Positions 8,467-18,392 of a DNA stretch of 57,521 nt are shown here, one piece after another. Numbering within the stretch: position 1 is the stretch's first letter; the number at the start of each line of letters is the position of its first letter. The position numbers and the translations under genes are program-made. Under the pieces are notes generated by a model. The model was not told where the DNA came from and made no database searches. It was given only the letters and a program-made list of their open reading frames with translations. This DNA comes from Cellulomonas fimi (GTDB lineage: Bacteria; Actinomycetota; Actinomycetes; Actinomycetales; Cellulomonadaceae), in contig NZ_JAPESW010000025.1 in assembly GCF_028527925.1 (NCBI RefSeq), positions 1-57,521 on the forward strand. The letters are read 5' to 3'.

Positions 8467-9318
8467 ATGGCCCCACTGACACCGCAGCCCGACCGCGCCG
8501 CCTCGGGGCGGCTCCCGCACACCTTCACCACGCCCGGCTCGTCGTCGTTCGTCGACTTCCTCGCCGGGCACGCCCCCGAGCTGCTGCCCGGTAACCGGCC
8601 GCTGCCCACGTCCGAGGTCCAGGCCCCGCACGGCACGACGATCGTCGCGCTCGCGGTCGACGGCGGCGTGGTCATGGCGGGGGACCGGCGGGCGACCATG
8701 GGCTCGATGATCGCGAGCCGCGAGATCGAGAAGGTCTTCCCCGCCGACGAGTACTCCGCGGTCGGCATCGCCGGCACGGCGGGGCTCGCCACCGAGCTCG
8801 TGCGGCTGTTCCAGCTCGAGCTCGAGCACTACGAGAAGATCGAGGGCAGCCTGCTGTCGCTCGACGGCAAGGCGAACCGACTGTCGACGATGATCCGCGG
8901 CAACCTCGGGCTCGCGATGCAGGGCCTCGCGGTCGTCCCGCTGTTCGCGGGCTTCGACCTGGACCGCCGGGTCGGCCGGATCTTCTCCTACGACGTGACG
9001 GGCGGCCGGTACGAGGAGCACGACCACCACGCGGTCGGCTCGGGCTCCGTGTTCGCGCGCGGCTCCCTCAAGAAGCTGTGGCGGCCCGGGCTGGACCCGG
9101 CGGGCGGCGTGCGCGTCGCGGTCGAAGCACTCGTGGACGCGGCGGACGACGACTCCGCGACGGGTGGTCCCGACTCGACGCGCCGGATCTGGCCCGTCGT
9201 GGCGACCGTGACGGAGGCGGGCTACCTGCGCGTGCCGGACGCCGAGCTCGGCGAGCTCGTGGCCCTGGTCGAGGACGAGCGGCGTGCGACGCACGCGGAC
9301 CGCGGAGGTGCGCGATGA
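8467..9318 (+). CDS. prcB: Proteasome beta subunit
   Basis: A 283-residue N-terminal-nucleophile hydrolase. A propeptide of 56 residues ends in His-Gly, and self-cleavage would expose Thr57 in '[13 protein letters not shown]' as catalytic threonine. The conserved acidic and lysine positions follow in '[13 protein letters not shown]' and 'REIEKVF'. Fourteen copies form the two inner rings of the 20S core. It starts 6 nt after pup, and its stop overlaps the prcA start (ATGA), so the two subunits are translationally coupled. Confidence 0.97.
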   Translation: MAPLTPQPDRAASGRLPHTFTTPGSSSFVDFLAGHAPELLPGNRPLPTSEVQAPHGTTIVALAVDGGVVMAGDRRATMGSMIASREIEKVFPADEYSAVGIAGTAGLATELVRLFQLELEHYEKIEGSLLSLDGKANRLSTMIRGNLGLAMQGLAVVPLFAGFDLDRRVGRIFSYDVTGGRYEEHDHHAVGSGSVFARGSLKKLWRPGLDPAGGVRVAVEALVDAADDDSATGGPDSTRRIWPVVATVTEAGYLRVPDAELGELVALVEDERRATHADRGGAR

Positions 9319-10052
9319 GCATGCCGTTCTACGTCTCGCCCGAGCAGCTCATGAAGGACCGGGCGGACTACGCGCGCAAGGGCATCGCCCGTGGCCGCTC
9401 CGTCGTCGTCCTGCAGTACGACGACGGGATCGCGTTCGCGACCGAGAACGCGTCGCGCGCGCTGCACAAGATCTCGGAGATCTACGACCGCATCGCGTTC
9501 GCCGCGGTCGGCAAGTACAACGAGTTCGAGAACCTGCGGGTCGCGGGCGTGCGCTACGCCGACCTGCGCGGCTACTCCTACGACCGCGAGGACGTGACGG
9601 CGCGCGGCCTGGCCAACGCGTACGCGCAGACGCTCGGGACGGTGTTCACGACCGAGTCGAAGCCGCTCGAGGTCGAGCTCGTCGTCGCGGAGGTCGGTCG
9701 TGAGCCGGCCGGGGACCAGGTGTACCGGCTCTCGTACGACGGGTCGGTCGCCGACGAGCACGGGTACGTCGTCATGGGTGGACAGGCGGACCGCCTCGGC
9801 GGGCTGCTCGCATCGGGCTGGCGGCCCGGGATGTCGCTGCGCGAGGTGCTGCGGCTGGCCGTGGACGTGCTGGGCGCGCCCGAGGACGGCGGCGAGGCGC
9901 GCAGCATCCCCGCGCAGCAGCTCGAGGTCGCGGTGCTCGACCGCACGCGGCCCCGTCGGACGTTCCGCCGGCTCACGGGTGCGCTGCTCGAGGACCTGCT
10001 GACGCCCGTGGACGCGGGCGCCCCGCCGGCGGCCGCACCGCACGACGACTGA
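9315..10052 (+). CDS. prcA: Proteasome alpha subunit
   Basis: A 245-residue protein forming the outer gating rings of the 20S core. It begins '[20 protein letters not shown]', the typical actinobacterial alpha N terminus, and has no catalytic threonine. The ATG at 9315 overlaps the prcB stop and has GGAGG (9304-9308) upstream; longer frames reaching back into prcB are not used. The Pro/Ala-rich C-terminal 15 residues resemble other actinobacterial PrcA tails. Confidence 0.96.
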   Translation: MSMPFYVSPEQLMKDRADYARKGIARGRSVVVLQYDDGIAFATENASRALHKISEIYDRIAFAAVGKYNEFENLRVAGVRYADLRGYSYDREDVTARGLANAYAQTLGTVFTTESKPLEVELVVAEVGREPAGDQVYRLSYDGSVADEHGYVVMGGQADRLGGLLASGWRPGMSLREVLRLAVDVLGAPEDGGEARSIPAQQLEVAVLDRTRPRRTFRRLTGALLEDLLTPVDAGAPPAAAPHDD

Positions 10053-10083
10053 CGAGCACGGGCCGCGGAGGAGGCAGGCAGCG

Positions 10084-11445
10084 ATGGATCGACGGATCTT
10101 CGGGCTCGAGACCGAGTACGGCGTCACGTGCGCCGCGCAGGACGGTCGCGGGCTGTCCGCGGACGAGGTGGCGCGCTACCTGTTCCGCAAGGTCGTGGCG
10201 TGGGGACGCTCGTCGAACGTCTTCCTGCGCAACGGGTCGCGGCTCTACCTCGACGTCGGCTCGCACCCCGAGTACGCGACGGCCGAGTGCGACGACGTGC
10301 GCCAGCTCGTCGCGCACGACCGCGCGGGGGAGCGGATCCTCGAGGGCCTCGTCGCGGACGCGCAGCAGCGGCTCGAGCACGAAGGGCTGCCGGGCCGCAT
10401 CCACCTGTTCAAGAACAACACCGACTCGGCGGGCAACTCCTACGGCTGCCACGAGAACTACCTCGTGCGCCGGCAGGGCGACTTCGCGCGGCTGTCCGAC
10501 GTGCTCGTGCCGTTCCTCATCACGCGGCAGATCCTCACGGGCGCGGGCAAGGTGCTGAGCACGCCCCGGGGTGCGCTGTTCTGCCTGTCGCAGCGGGCCG
10601 ACCACATCTGGGAGGCGGTCTCGAGCGCGACGACCCGGTCGCGGCCGATCATCAACACGCGCGACGAGCCGCACGCCGACGCGGAGCACTTCCGTCGCCT
10701 GCACGTCATCGTGGGCGACTCCTCGATGTCCGAGACGACGACGATGCTCAAGGTCGGGGCGACCGACCTCATCCTGCGCATGGTCGAGGCCGGCATCCCG
10801 ATGCGCGACATGACGCTCGAGAACCCCATCCGCGCGATCCGCGAGATCAGCCACGACATCACCGGCAAGCACCCGGTCGCTCTCGCGAACGGCCGGACCG
10901 TCACGGCGCTCGACCTGCAGGAGGAGTACCTCGCGCGGGTCGTCGACTTCGTGTCGACGGAGGGCGGGCCGACGCCCGAGACCAAGCAGGTGCTCGACCT
11001 GTGGGAGCGGGGGCTGCGCGCGCTGCGCACCGGCGACCTGTCGCTCGTCGAGCGCGAGCTCGACTGGGTCATCAAGCACCAGCTCATCGAGCGGTACCGC
11101 GCGAAGCACGGCCTCGAGCTGTCCGACGTGCGCGTGCAGCGGCTGGACCTCGCGTACCACGACATCTCCCGCACCGAGGGCCTGTACAACCTGCTCGCCG
11201 CCAAGGGGATGGTCGAGCGCGTGACGAGCGACCTCGAGATCTTCGAGGCGACCGCGGTGCCCCCGCAGACCACGCGCGCCAAGCTGCGCGGCGACTTCGT
11301 GCGTGCCGCTCAGGAGGCCCGCCGCGACTACACGGTCGACTGGGTGCACCTCAAGCTGAACGACCAGGCGCAGCGCACGGTCCTGTGCAAGGACCCGTTC
11401 CGCAGCGTCGACGAGCGCGTAGACCGCCTGATCGAGTCGATGTAG
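10084..11445 (+). CDS. pafA: Pup-protein ligase
   Basis: A 453-residue glutamine-synthetase-like ligase that phosphorylates the C-terminal Glu of Pup and forms an isopeptide bond with target lysines. Key sites are 'FGLETEYGV' at the N terminus (metal-binding Glu) and the catalytic Asp in '[19 protein letters not shown]'. The Dop loop is absent, and the length equals that of mycobacterial PafA (about 452). It starts 31 nt after prcA with GGAGG 10-14 nt before the ATG. The usual downstream pafB and pafC genes do not follow in this window. Confidence 0.97.
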   Translation: MDRRIFGLETEYGVTCAAQDGRGLSADEVARYLFRKVVAWGRSSNVFLRNGSRLYLDVGSHPEYATAECDDVRQLVAHDRAGERILEGLVADAQQRLEHEGLPGRIHLFKNNTDSAGNSYGCHENYLVRRQGDFARLSDVLVPFLITRQILTGAGKVLSTPRGALFCLSQRADHIWEAVSSATTRSRPIINTRDEPHADAEHFRRLHVIVGDSSMSETTTMLKVGATDLILRMVEAGIPMRDMTLENPIRAIREISHDITGKHPVALANGRTVTALDLQEEYLARVVDFVSTEGGPTPETKQVLDLWERGLRALRTGDLSLVERELDWVIKHQLIERYRAKHGLELSDVRVQRLDLAYHDISRTEGLYNLLAAKGMVERVTSDLEIFEATAVPPQTTRAKLRGDFVRAAQEARRDYTVDWVHLKLNDQAQRTVLCKDPFRSVDERVDRLIESM

Positions 11446-11575
11446 CCCGAGCGGACGTCGCGCTCAGGCGGGCGCCGTACAGTGTCCGTGCTCGTCGCGG
11501 GGCCGGCCCGTGCGCGCGCGTGCGTCGTCCGCGGTCGCGCGCAGCCTCGTCCGGCACCGACCCGGTACGGTGGCG

Positions 11576-11581
11576 CCTCGC
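11576..11581 (+). promoter_or_regulatory. Candidate -10 box for the FKBP-hisF pair
   Basis: TACGGT (TANNNT) lies 53 nt before the FKBP start in the 189-base gap after pafA. A similar TACAGT occurs at 11478-11483. Neither has a convincing -35. The rest of the gap is plain GC-rich sequence. Confidence 0.3.
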
Positions 11582-11634
11582 GGGCGTGACCGGACGCCGG
11601 AGGCGGGGGGCGCCGACCACCAGGAAGGACCGAC

Positions 11635-12509
11635 GTGCGACGACTGCGGGAGACGGCCGCCGCCGCGCTCGTGGCGCTGGCGCTGCTCGCGGGCTGCACC
11701 ACGCCGCAGGCCGCGGACCCCGAGATCACGGTCACGGGGGAGCCGGGCGAGGCGCCCACGCTCACGTACCTCACGCCGCTCGAGGTGACGTCGACGTACC
11801 GCGAGGAGATCTGGCCGGGGACCGGCGCGGACCTCGTCGAGGGCGGGCCGGTGCTCATCGACTTCTGGCTCGAGAACGGCTCCGACGCGTCCCTCGTCGA
11901 CGAGAGCTACTCCTCGACGCCCACCCCGCGCCTGCTCACGGAGGAGGACCTCGGCACCGACCTGTACGAGACGCTGCGCGGCCAGAAGGTCGGCGCACGC
12001 CTCCTCCAGGTGAGCCCGCCGCCGGGGTCCGGCGCGGTCGACTACCCGACCGTCACGGTGCTCGACGTGCTGCCGACGCGCGCGGACGGCGAGCCCCTGA
12101 CGCCCCGGCCCGACCTGCCGCCGGTCACGCTCGACGCGTCGGGCGCGCCGTCGATCACCCCGACCGGGACCGAACCTCCCGACCAGCTCGTCGTCCAGCC
12201 GCTGCTGCGCGGCGCCGGCGCGCAGGTCGCGGCGAGCGACGTCATCACCGTGCAGTACACGGGCTTCGCCTGGACCACGGGGGAGGCCTTCGACTCGACG
12301 TGGACGCACGGCCTGCCGGTGTCGTTCAGCCTGCAGGACGTGCAGGCGTGGGCCGAGGGTCTCGTGGACCAGCCGGTCGGCAGCCAGGTCATGCTCGTCG
12401 TCCCCCCGACGTACGCGCTCGGTGTCACGGAGAGCCAGGAGCTCGCCGGGCAGACCGTCGTGTTCGTCGTCGACATCCTCGCGACCGGCTCACCCGACGG
12501 AGGCTCCTG

Positions 12510-12510
<1 letters not shown>
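11635..12510 (+). CDS. FKBP-type peptidyl-prolyl isomerase lipoprotein
   Basis: A 291-residue exported lipoprotein. The signal peptide has a lipobox Leu18-Ala-Gly-Cys21. The C-terminal half (about 185-290) is an FKBP domain with '[11 protein letters not shown]', 'GEAFDSTW' and '[17 protein letters not shown]', which would catalyse proline isomerisation in secreted proteins. The N-terminal half (about 35-150) has the same strand pattern ('[16 protein letters not shown]') and looks like a degenerate second FKBP domain. The GTG start has GGAAGGA upstream. Its stop overlaps hisF by one base (TGATG), so hisF is probably translated with it. Confidence 0.88.
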
Positions 12511-13280
<770 letters not shown>

Positions 13281-13316
13281 CGCCCCGCGCCTGGTCCGCG
13301 CTCGGGAACCGGCGGC

Positions 13317-13961
13317 TCAGACCGGCAGGCGGTCGGTGAGGATCTCGACGTCCTGCGGGTCGCCCTGCACCGTCACGTCGGCGGCCGCGCCGCGCCCGAA
13401 GGCGAACAGCACGAGCTCGCCCACCGCGCCCCGCACGACGACCGTCCCGTAGCCGTCCTTCGGGCGCCGCACCTGCCGGCGCGGCCCGTCGTCGCGCACC
13501 AGCACGACGCCGACGGGGAGCCGGTGCAGCCGCGCACCGCCCGCGCCGCCCAGGTGCTTCCACAGCACCTCGACGAGCGCGGGGTCGAGGTCCCGGGCCG
13601 GCGTCGGTCCGGCACCGCGCCGGACGTCCTCGGTGTGCACGAAGAACTCGACGACGTTCGCGAGCTCGCCCGCCCACGACATCGGGTGCCAGCGCGGCGG
13701 CGGCGCCGCGACGCGGGTGACGAGGTCCCGGTACGCGCCCTCGGTCGACGCGTCGTCCGCGAGCCGCTCGATCGCGGCCTCCGCCCGGGCGGCGAGGGCG
13801 GGCACCGCGATCCCGGCACCGACGACGGGGGAGTGCTCGCGCAGCACGACGTGCGCGGCGAGGTGACGGGCCTGCCAGCCCTCGCACAGCGTGGGCGCGT
13901 CGGGCGGGACGGCTCGCAGAGCCTCGGCCAGCTGCGCGCGCTCCACCTCGTGCCACGTCAT
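13317..13961 (-). CDS. TIGR03085-like metal-binding protein (mycothiol-dependent DinB/maleylpyruvate isomerase fold)
   Basis: A 214-residue protein. It begins 'MTWHEVERAQLAEAL' and has 'LCEGWQARHLAAHV', the first metal-ligand His region typical of the mycothiol-dependent maleylpyruvate isomerase N-terminal (DinB-like) four-helix bundle. Another conserved His lies in 'VVEFFVHTEDVRRG'. The C-terminal part (about 150-214) is a small beta-rich domain. Family members are presumed mycothiol-dependent, but no reaction is known. The ATG at 13961 was chosen because protein homology begins there; the longer frame lies over the divergent ABC promoter. It is convergent with hisF across a 36-base gap. Confidence 0.75.
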   Translation of the reverse strand: MTWHEVERAQLAEALRAVPPDAPTLCEGWQARHLAAHVVLREHSPVVGAGIAVPALAARAEAAIERLADDASTEGAYRDLVTRVAAPPPRWHPMSWAGELANVVEFFVHTEDVRRGAGPTPARDLDPALVEVLWKHLGGAGGARLHRLPVGVVLVRDDGPRRQVRRPKDGYGTVVVRGAVGELVLFAFGRGAAADVTVQGDPQDVEILTDRLPV

Positions 13962-14140
13962 CCCCGCATCGTCGCACGTGGGAGCGCTGGTCCGCGCCGC
14001 GGCCACGGCCCCGGCGAGGGACGGCGCGGCCACCCGCGCGGGAGGGCCGGTCACGGCCGGACCCTGCGTGCCGGGCGGGCCACGCGTCGGGACCGCGTGA
14101 GAGGATGACGGTTTCCCGCCCCCTTCGGAAAGGCCTGCGC

Positions 14141-16033
14141 GTGCGCTCGCGAGCTCCTTCGTCGCGACCGATGACGCTGACCGGCTCGGCACCCCGCCGG
14201 GCCGCGACGATCGTGGTCCGCGGCATCGCGGCGCACCCGTGGACGTACGTGGTCGCGATCGGCACCTCGGCGGTCTTCGGCGTCTCCGTCGTGGCGGTGA
14301 GCCGTGTGCTCGGCTGGGCGACCGACGAGGTCGTCGTGCCCGCGCTCGCCGGCTCCGCGCAGGCCCGCGACCGGATCTGGCTGGCCGGCCTGGCGCTGCT
14401 GGCCGTCGCCGTGACGCTCGCCGTCTCCGTCGCGGGGCGACGCATCTTCGCCGGCATGGGCTTCGCCCGGATCCAGGCGGACCACCGCACGCGGGTCACC
14501 CGGCAGTACCTGCGCCTGCCGATGTCGTGGCACAAGCAGCACCCGACCGGCCAGCTGCTGTCGAACGCGAGCGCCGACGTCGAGGCGGCGACCGGGGTCT
14601 TCAACCCGCTGCCGTTCGCGCTCGGGGTCGTCGTCATGCTCGCGGTGGCGGCCGTGGGGCTGCTGCGCACCGACGTCTGGCTCGCGGTCGCCGCGCTCGT
14701 CGTCGTGCCCCTCGCGCTCGTCGCCAACCTGGTGTTCCAGCGTCGGATGGCGCCCGCGGTCGGTCGCGCGCAGGAGCTGCGCGCGGCGGTCGCCGACGTC
14801 GCGCACGAGAGCTTCGAGGGTGCGCTGCTCGTGAAGGCGCTGGGCACCGAGGAGCGCGAGGCCGCGCGGTTCGCGGCGCGCGCCCGTGAGCTGCGCGACG
14901 CGAACGTCCGGGTCGGCGTCGTGCGCGCGTTCTTCGACCCCGTGATCGACGTGCTGCCGAGCCTCGGCACGCTGCTCGTGCTCGTCGTCGGCGCGGTGCA
15001 GGTCGCCGCCGGCCGGATCGGCACCGGCGACGTGGTCGCGGCGGCGTACCTGCTCACGCTGCTGGCGGTGCCGGTGCGGGCGTTCGGCTGGGTGCTCGGC
15101 GAGCTGCCGCGCGCGCTCGTCGGCTACGACCGGATCGCGCGCGTGGTCGACGCGCGTGGCGCGCTGCCCGCCGGGACGACGCGGTGGGCCCCGCCGCCCG
15201 GCGGCGCACGCGTCGAGCTCCGCGGGGTCGGCCTCGCGGTCCCTGGCGCCCGTGGTCCGGTCGAGCTGCTGCACGACGTCGACCTCGACGTCGCACCCGG
15301 TCGCGTCGTCGCCGTCGTCGGGCCGACGGGCTCGGGCAAGTCGACGCTCGTGTCGCTCGTCGCCCGCCTGAGCGACCCGACGACCGGCAGCGTCCGCGTC
15401 GACGGCACGGACCTGCGCGACGTCGTCCCCGCCGACCTGTCGCGGCACGTCGCGTTCGTGTCGCAGTCCACGTTCGTCTTCGAGGACACGGTCCGCGGCA
15501 ACGTCACGCTCGCCGACGCCGACGACCCGCAGGCGCCGTCCGACGACGCGGTCTGGGACGCGCTGCGCGCCGCGCACGTCGACGACGTCGTCGGCGCGCT
15601 GCCCGGCGGCCTCGACGCGCCGCTCGGCGAGCGCGGTGCGAACCTGTCGGGCGGCCAGCGCCAGCGCCTCGCCCTGGCGCGCGCGCTCGTCCGCGAGCCG
15701 CGCGTCCTCGTGCTCGACGACGCGACGTCCGCGGTCGACCCGCGGGTCGAGCAGGCGATCCTGCGCGGCCTGCGCGGCGACCGCGCGGGCTCGCCGACGG
15801 TGCTGCTCGTCGCGTACCGGATGTCGTCGGTGCTGCTGGCCGACGAGGTCGTGCACGTCGAGTCCGGCCGCGTGGTCGACCGCGGCACGCACGCCGAGCT
15901 GCTCGCGCGCGACGAGGGCTACCGCGCGCTCGCGACGGCGTACGAGGAGGAGTCCGCGCGCCGGGCCGCCGAGGGCGTGGAGGAGCTCGACGACGCCCCG
16001 GAGCCGGTCCCGGCGGGGGAGGAGGCGCGATGA
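14141..16033 (+). CDS. ABC exporter half-transporter with degenerate ATP site (subunit 1)
   Basis: About 630 residues: six transmembrane segments (first 300 residues) followed by a nucleotide-binding domain. Walker A 'GPTGSGKST' and signature 'LSGGQRQRLALARAL' are canonical. The Walker B ends in Asp-Asp ('VLVLDDATSAVD') where the catalytic Glu is expected, and the H-loop histidine is replaced by Tyr ('VAYRMSS'). These changes mark the non-hydrolysing site of heterodimeric exporters. The GTG at 14141 is preferred because GGAAAGG lies 7 nt upstream; an ATG at 14105 or 14171 is also possible. Its stop overlaps the start of the partner gene. The substrate is unknown. Confidence 0.88.
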   Translation: MRSRAPSSRPMTLTGSAPRRAATIVVRGIAAHPWTYVVAIGTSAVFGVSVVAVSRVLGWATDEVVVPALAGSAQARDRIWLAGLALLAVAVTLAVSVAGRRIFAGMGFARIQADHRTRVTRQYLRLPMSWHKQHPTGQLLSNASADVEAATGVFNPLPFALGVVVMLAVAAVGLLRTDVWLAVAALVVVPLALVANLVFQRRMAPAVGRAQELRAAVADVAHESFEGALLVKALGTEEREAARFAARARELRDANVRVGVVRAFFDPVIDVLPSLGTLLVLVVGAVQVAAGRIGTGDVVAAAYLLTLLAVPVRAFGWVLGELPRALVGYDRIARVVDARGALPAGTTRWAPPPGGARVELRGVGLAVPGARGPVELLHDVDLDVAPGRVVAVVGPTGSGKSTLVSLVARLSDPTTGSVRVDGTDLRDVVPADLSRHVAFVSQSTFVFEDTVRGNVTLADADDPQAPSDDAVWDALRAAHVDDVVGALPGGLDAPLGERGANLSGGQRQRLALARALVREPRVLVLDDATSAVDPRVEQAILRGLRGDRAGSPTVLLVAYRMSSVLLADEVVHVESGRVVDRGTHAELLARDEGYRALATAYEEESARRAAEGVEELDDAPEPVPAGEEAR

Positions 16034-17853
16034 GCGCGGCGGCCTCGGGCGCGCCCGACCACCGGATGGCGTCCGCGAGCACGCTGGGCATCCTCGCGAC
16101 GCTCCGCCGCGGCCTCGAGGTGTCGCCGCAGATGCTGCGCGGGTGGCGCGTCACGCTCCTGCTCGCGGTCCTCGCCGCGCTCGGCAAGGTGCTCGTGCCG
16201 CTCGTGGTCCAGCAGACCGTCGACACGGGCATCCTCGCGCCCGGCGGGCCGGACGTCCCGCGGGTGCTCGCGCTGACCGGCGGTGCGGCCGTCGGGCTCC
16301 TCGCCGCCGCCGCGTGCTCGGCGTACGTCAACGTGCGCCTCTTCCGGTCGAGCGAGGACGGGCTGCTCGCGCTGCGCACCCGTGCGTTCCGGCACGTGCA
16401 CGACCTGTCCGTCCTCACGCAGCACACCGAGCGGCGCGGCTCGCTCGTCAGCCGCGTCACGTCCGACGTCGACACGATCTCGCTGTTCGTGCAGTGGGGC
16501 GGGATCATGCTGCTCGTCTCGGTGCTGCAGATCGCCGCCGCCTCGGTCCTCATGGCGCTGTACTCGTGGCAGCTCACGCTCGTCGTGTGGCTCGGCTTCA
16601 TCCCGCTGCTGCTCGTGCTGCCGCCGCTCCAGCGTCGGGTCAACGCGCGGTACTCCGCGGTCCGCGAGCGGTACGGCGCGATGCTCGGCACGGTGTCGGA
16701 GTCGGTCGTCGGCGCCGAGACGATCCGCGCGTACGGTGCCGCGCACCGCACGCAGCGCCGCCTCGACGCCGCGATCACCGCGACGCGCAGCGCGATGGTG
16801 CGCGCGCAGAACCTCGTGTCGGTCGTCTTCTCGAGCGGTGTGCTCGTGTCGAACGTGGTGCTCGCCCTCGTCGTCGTCATCGGCACGTTCCTGGGGGTGC
16901 GCGGCGACGTGTCGGTCGGGCGCCTGCTCGCGTTCCTGTTCCTGGTCCAGCTGTTCACCGGGCCCGTGCAGATGGCCACCGAGATCCTCAACGAGCTGCA
17001 GAACGCGGTCGCCGGCTGGCGGCGCGTGCTCGGTGTGCTCGAGACCCCCGTAGCGGTGCAGGACCCGGGGACCGCCGGCGTGCCCAGCCCGCGCGGTCCG
17101 GCGACGGTCGAGCTGCGCGACGTCGCGTTCGCCTACCCCGAGGGCCGCCGCGTCCTGCACGACGTCGACCTCGAGGTGCCCGCGGGCGCCTCCGTGGCCG
17201 TCGTCGGGGCGACCGGCTCCGGCAAGACGACCATCGCGCGGCTCGTCGCGCGCCTCGTCGACCCCGAGCGCGGCCGCGTCCTGCTCGACGGCACCGACCT
17301 GCGTGACATCCCCGCGACGGACCTGCGCGCACGCGTCGTGCTCGTCCCGCAGGAGGGCTTCCTGTTCGAGGGCACGGTCGCCGAGAACGTCGCCTACGGG
17401 CTGCGGACGCCCGACGGCACCACCCCCGACCCCGCCGACGCACGTGTGCGCGACGCCGTCGAGGCGCTCGGCCTCGGCCCCTGGGTCGACGAGCTCGCCG
17501 CAGGGCTGGACACCGACGTGGGCCAGCGCGGCGAGTCGCTGTCCGCGGGCGAGCGCCAGCTCGTCGCGCTCGCGCGCGCCTACCTCGCCGACCCCGACGT
17601 GCTGCTGCTCGACGAGGCGACGAGCGCCGTCGACCCGGCCACCGAGGTCCGCCTCGTGCGCGCGCTCGAGGAGCTGAGCACCGGCCGCACGACGCTGACC
17701 ATCGCGCACCGGCTGTCGACCGCCGAGGCCGCCGACCTCGTCGTCGTCGTCGACGCCGGGCGCGTCGTCGAGACCGGGCGGCACGACGACCTCGTCGCGA
17801 GCGGCGGCACCTACGCGGCGATGCACGCGGCCTGGGTCGCGCAGACCCGCTGA
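16030..17853 (+). CDS. ABC exporter half-transporter, catalytic partner (subunit 2)
   Basis: A 607-residue protein with six transmembrane segments and a nucleotide-binding domain. Walker A is 'GATGSGKTT', Walker B is the canonical 'VLLLDEATSAVD', and the switch histidine is present ('TIAHRLST'). Its signature is 'LSAGERQ' rather than LSGGQ. Paired with subunit 1 this gives one consensus and one degenerate ATP site, as in TM287/288 and BmrCD. Such pumps export drugs or lipids. The ATG overlaps the upstream stop (ATGA) with GGAGG in front, so the two halves are made in equal amounts. Confidence 0.92.
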   Translation: MSAAASGAPDHRMASASTLGILATLRRGLEVSPQMLRGWRVTLLLAVLAALGKVLVPLVVQQTVDTGILAPGGPDVPRVLALTGGAAVGLLAAAACSAYVNVRLFRSSEDGLLALRTRAFRHVHDLSVLTQHTERRGSLVSRVTSDVDTISLFVQWGGIMLLVSVLQIAAASVLMALYSWQLTLVVWLGFIPLLLVLPPLQRRVNARYSAVRERYGAMLGTVSESVVGAETIRAYGAAHRTQRRLDAAITATRSAMVRAQNLVSVVFSSGVLVSNVVLALVVVIGTFLGVRGDVSVGRLLAFLFLVQLFTGPVQMATEILNELQNAVAGWRRVLGVLETPVAVQDPGTAGVPSPRGPATVELRDVAFAYPEGRRVLHDVDLEVPAGASVAVVGATGSGKTTIARLVARLVDPERGRVLLDGTDLRDIPATDLRARVVLVPQEGFLFEGTVAENVAYGLRTPDGTTPDPADARVRDAVEALGLGPWVDELAAGLDTDVGQRGESLSAGERQLVALARAYLADPDVLLLDEATSAVDPATEVRLVRALEELSTGRTTLTIAHRLSTAEAADLVVVVDAGRVVETGRHDDLVASGGTYAAMHAAWVAQTR

Positions 17854-17887
17854 CGGCCGCTGCCCGGGTCGCGCAGAGCCGCTGACG
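17834..17887 (+). repeat. Short tandem duplication of the ABC gene 3' end
   Basis: Two 22-nt copies (17834-17855 and 17866-17887) differ at one position and have a 32-nt period. The first copy encodes the last residues and stop of the ABC subunit; the second lies just behind, in the intergenic gap, and repeats the sense of that tail including TGA. Confidence 0.7.
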
Positions 17888-17966
17888 CCGGTGCCGCTCG
17901 CGACCTCGCCGGCGTCGGTCCCGGACACCGCCCGGGCGGGGCGCGCCCGCGTGGCAGGATCGGTCC

Positions 17967-18392
17967 GTGCCTCGCGAGAACCCGTCCGCCACCCTCCTCG
18001 ACCCGCAGGTCGCGCAGCGGCTGCGCCACGACGAGCACGGCCTCGTCGCCGCCGTCGTGCAGCAGCACGACACGCGCGAGGTGCTCATGGTCGGCTGGAT
18101 GGACGACGAGGCGCTGCACCGCACCCTGACGACGGGTCGCGTGACGTTCTGGAGCCGCTCGCGCCAGGAGTACTGGCGCAAGGGCGACACGTCCGGCCAC
18201 GCGCAGTACGTCAAGGCGGTCTCGCTCGACTGCGACGGCGACGCGCTGCTCGTCGAGGTCGACCAGGTCGGCGCCGCCTGCCACACCGGCACCCGCACGT
18301 GCTTCGAGGCCGGGGGACCGCTCGCGGTCGTCGCCGGCCACCGTCCCACCACCGCTCCCGACACCGCACCCGCACCCGGAGGAGACGCATGA
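17967..18392 (+). CDS. hisI: Phosphoribosyl-AMP cyclohydrolase
   Basis: A 141-residue single-domain HisI that opens the adenine ring of phosphoribosyl-AMP in histidine synthesis. It carries '[13 protein letters not shown]', '[17 protein letters not shown]' and the Mg/Zn site '[13 protein letters not shown]' followed by '[10 protein letters not shown]', with all three zinc cysteines. No HisE domain is fused. A CAGGAT box 6 nt before the GTG start suggests another leaderless transcript. The end overlaps trpE (ATGA), linking the last his gene seen here to trp synthesis. Confidence 0.95.
   Translation: MPRENPSATLLDPQVAQRLRHDEHGLVAAVVQQHDTREVLMVGWMDDEALHRTLTTGRVTFWSRSRQEYWRKGDTSGHAQYVKAVSLDCDGDALLVEVDQVGAACHTGTRTCFEAGGPLAVVAGHRPTTAPDTAPAPGGDA

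Noticed and set aside
10128..12509. Long open frame extending upstream of hisF through pafA and the FKBP gene
   Set aside because: Arg/Ala-rich nonsense in a shifted frame of two well-identified genes. Real HisF begins at 12510, where homology and the ribosome site start.
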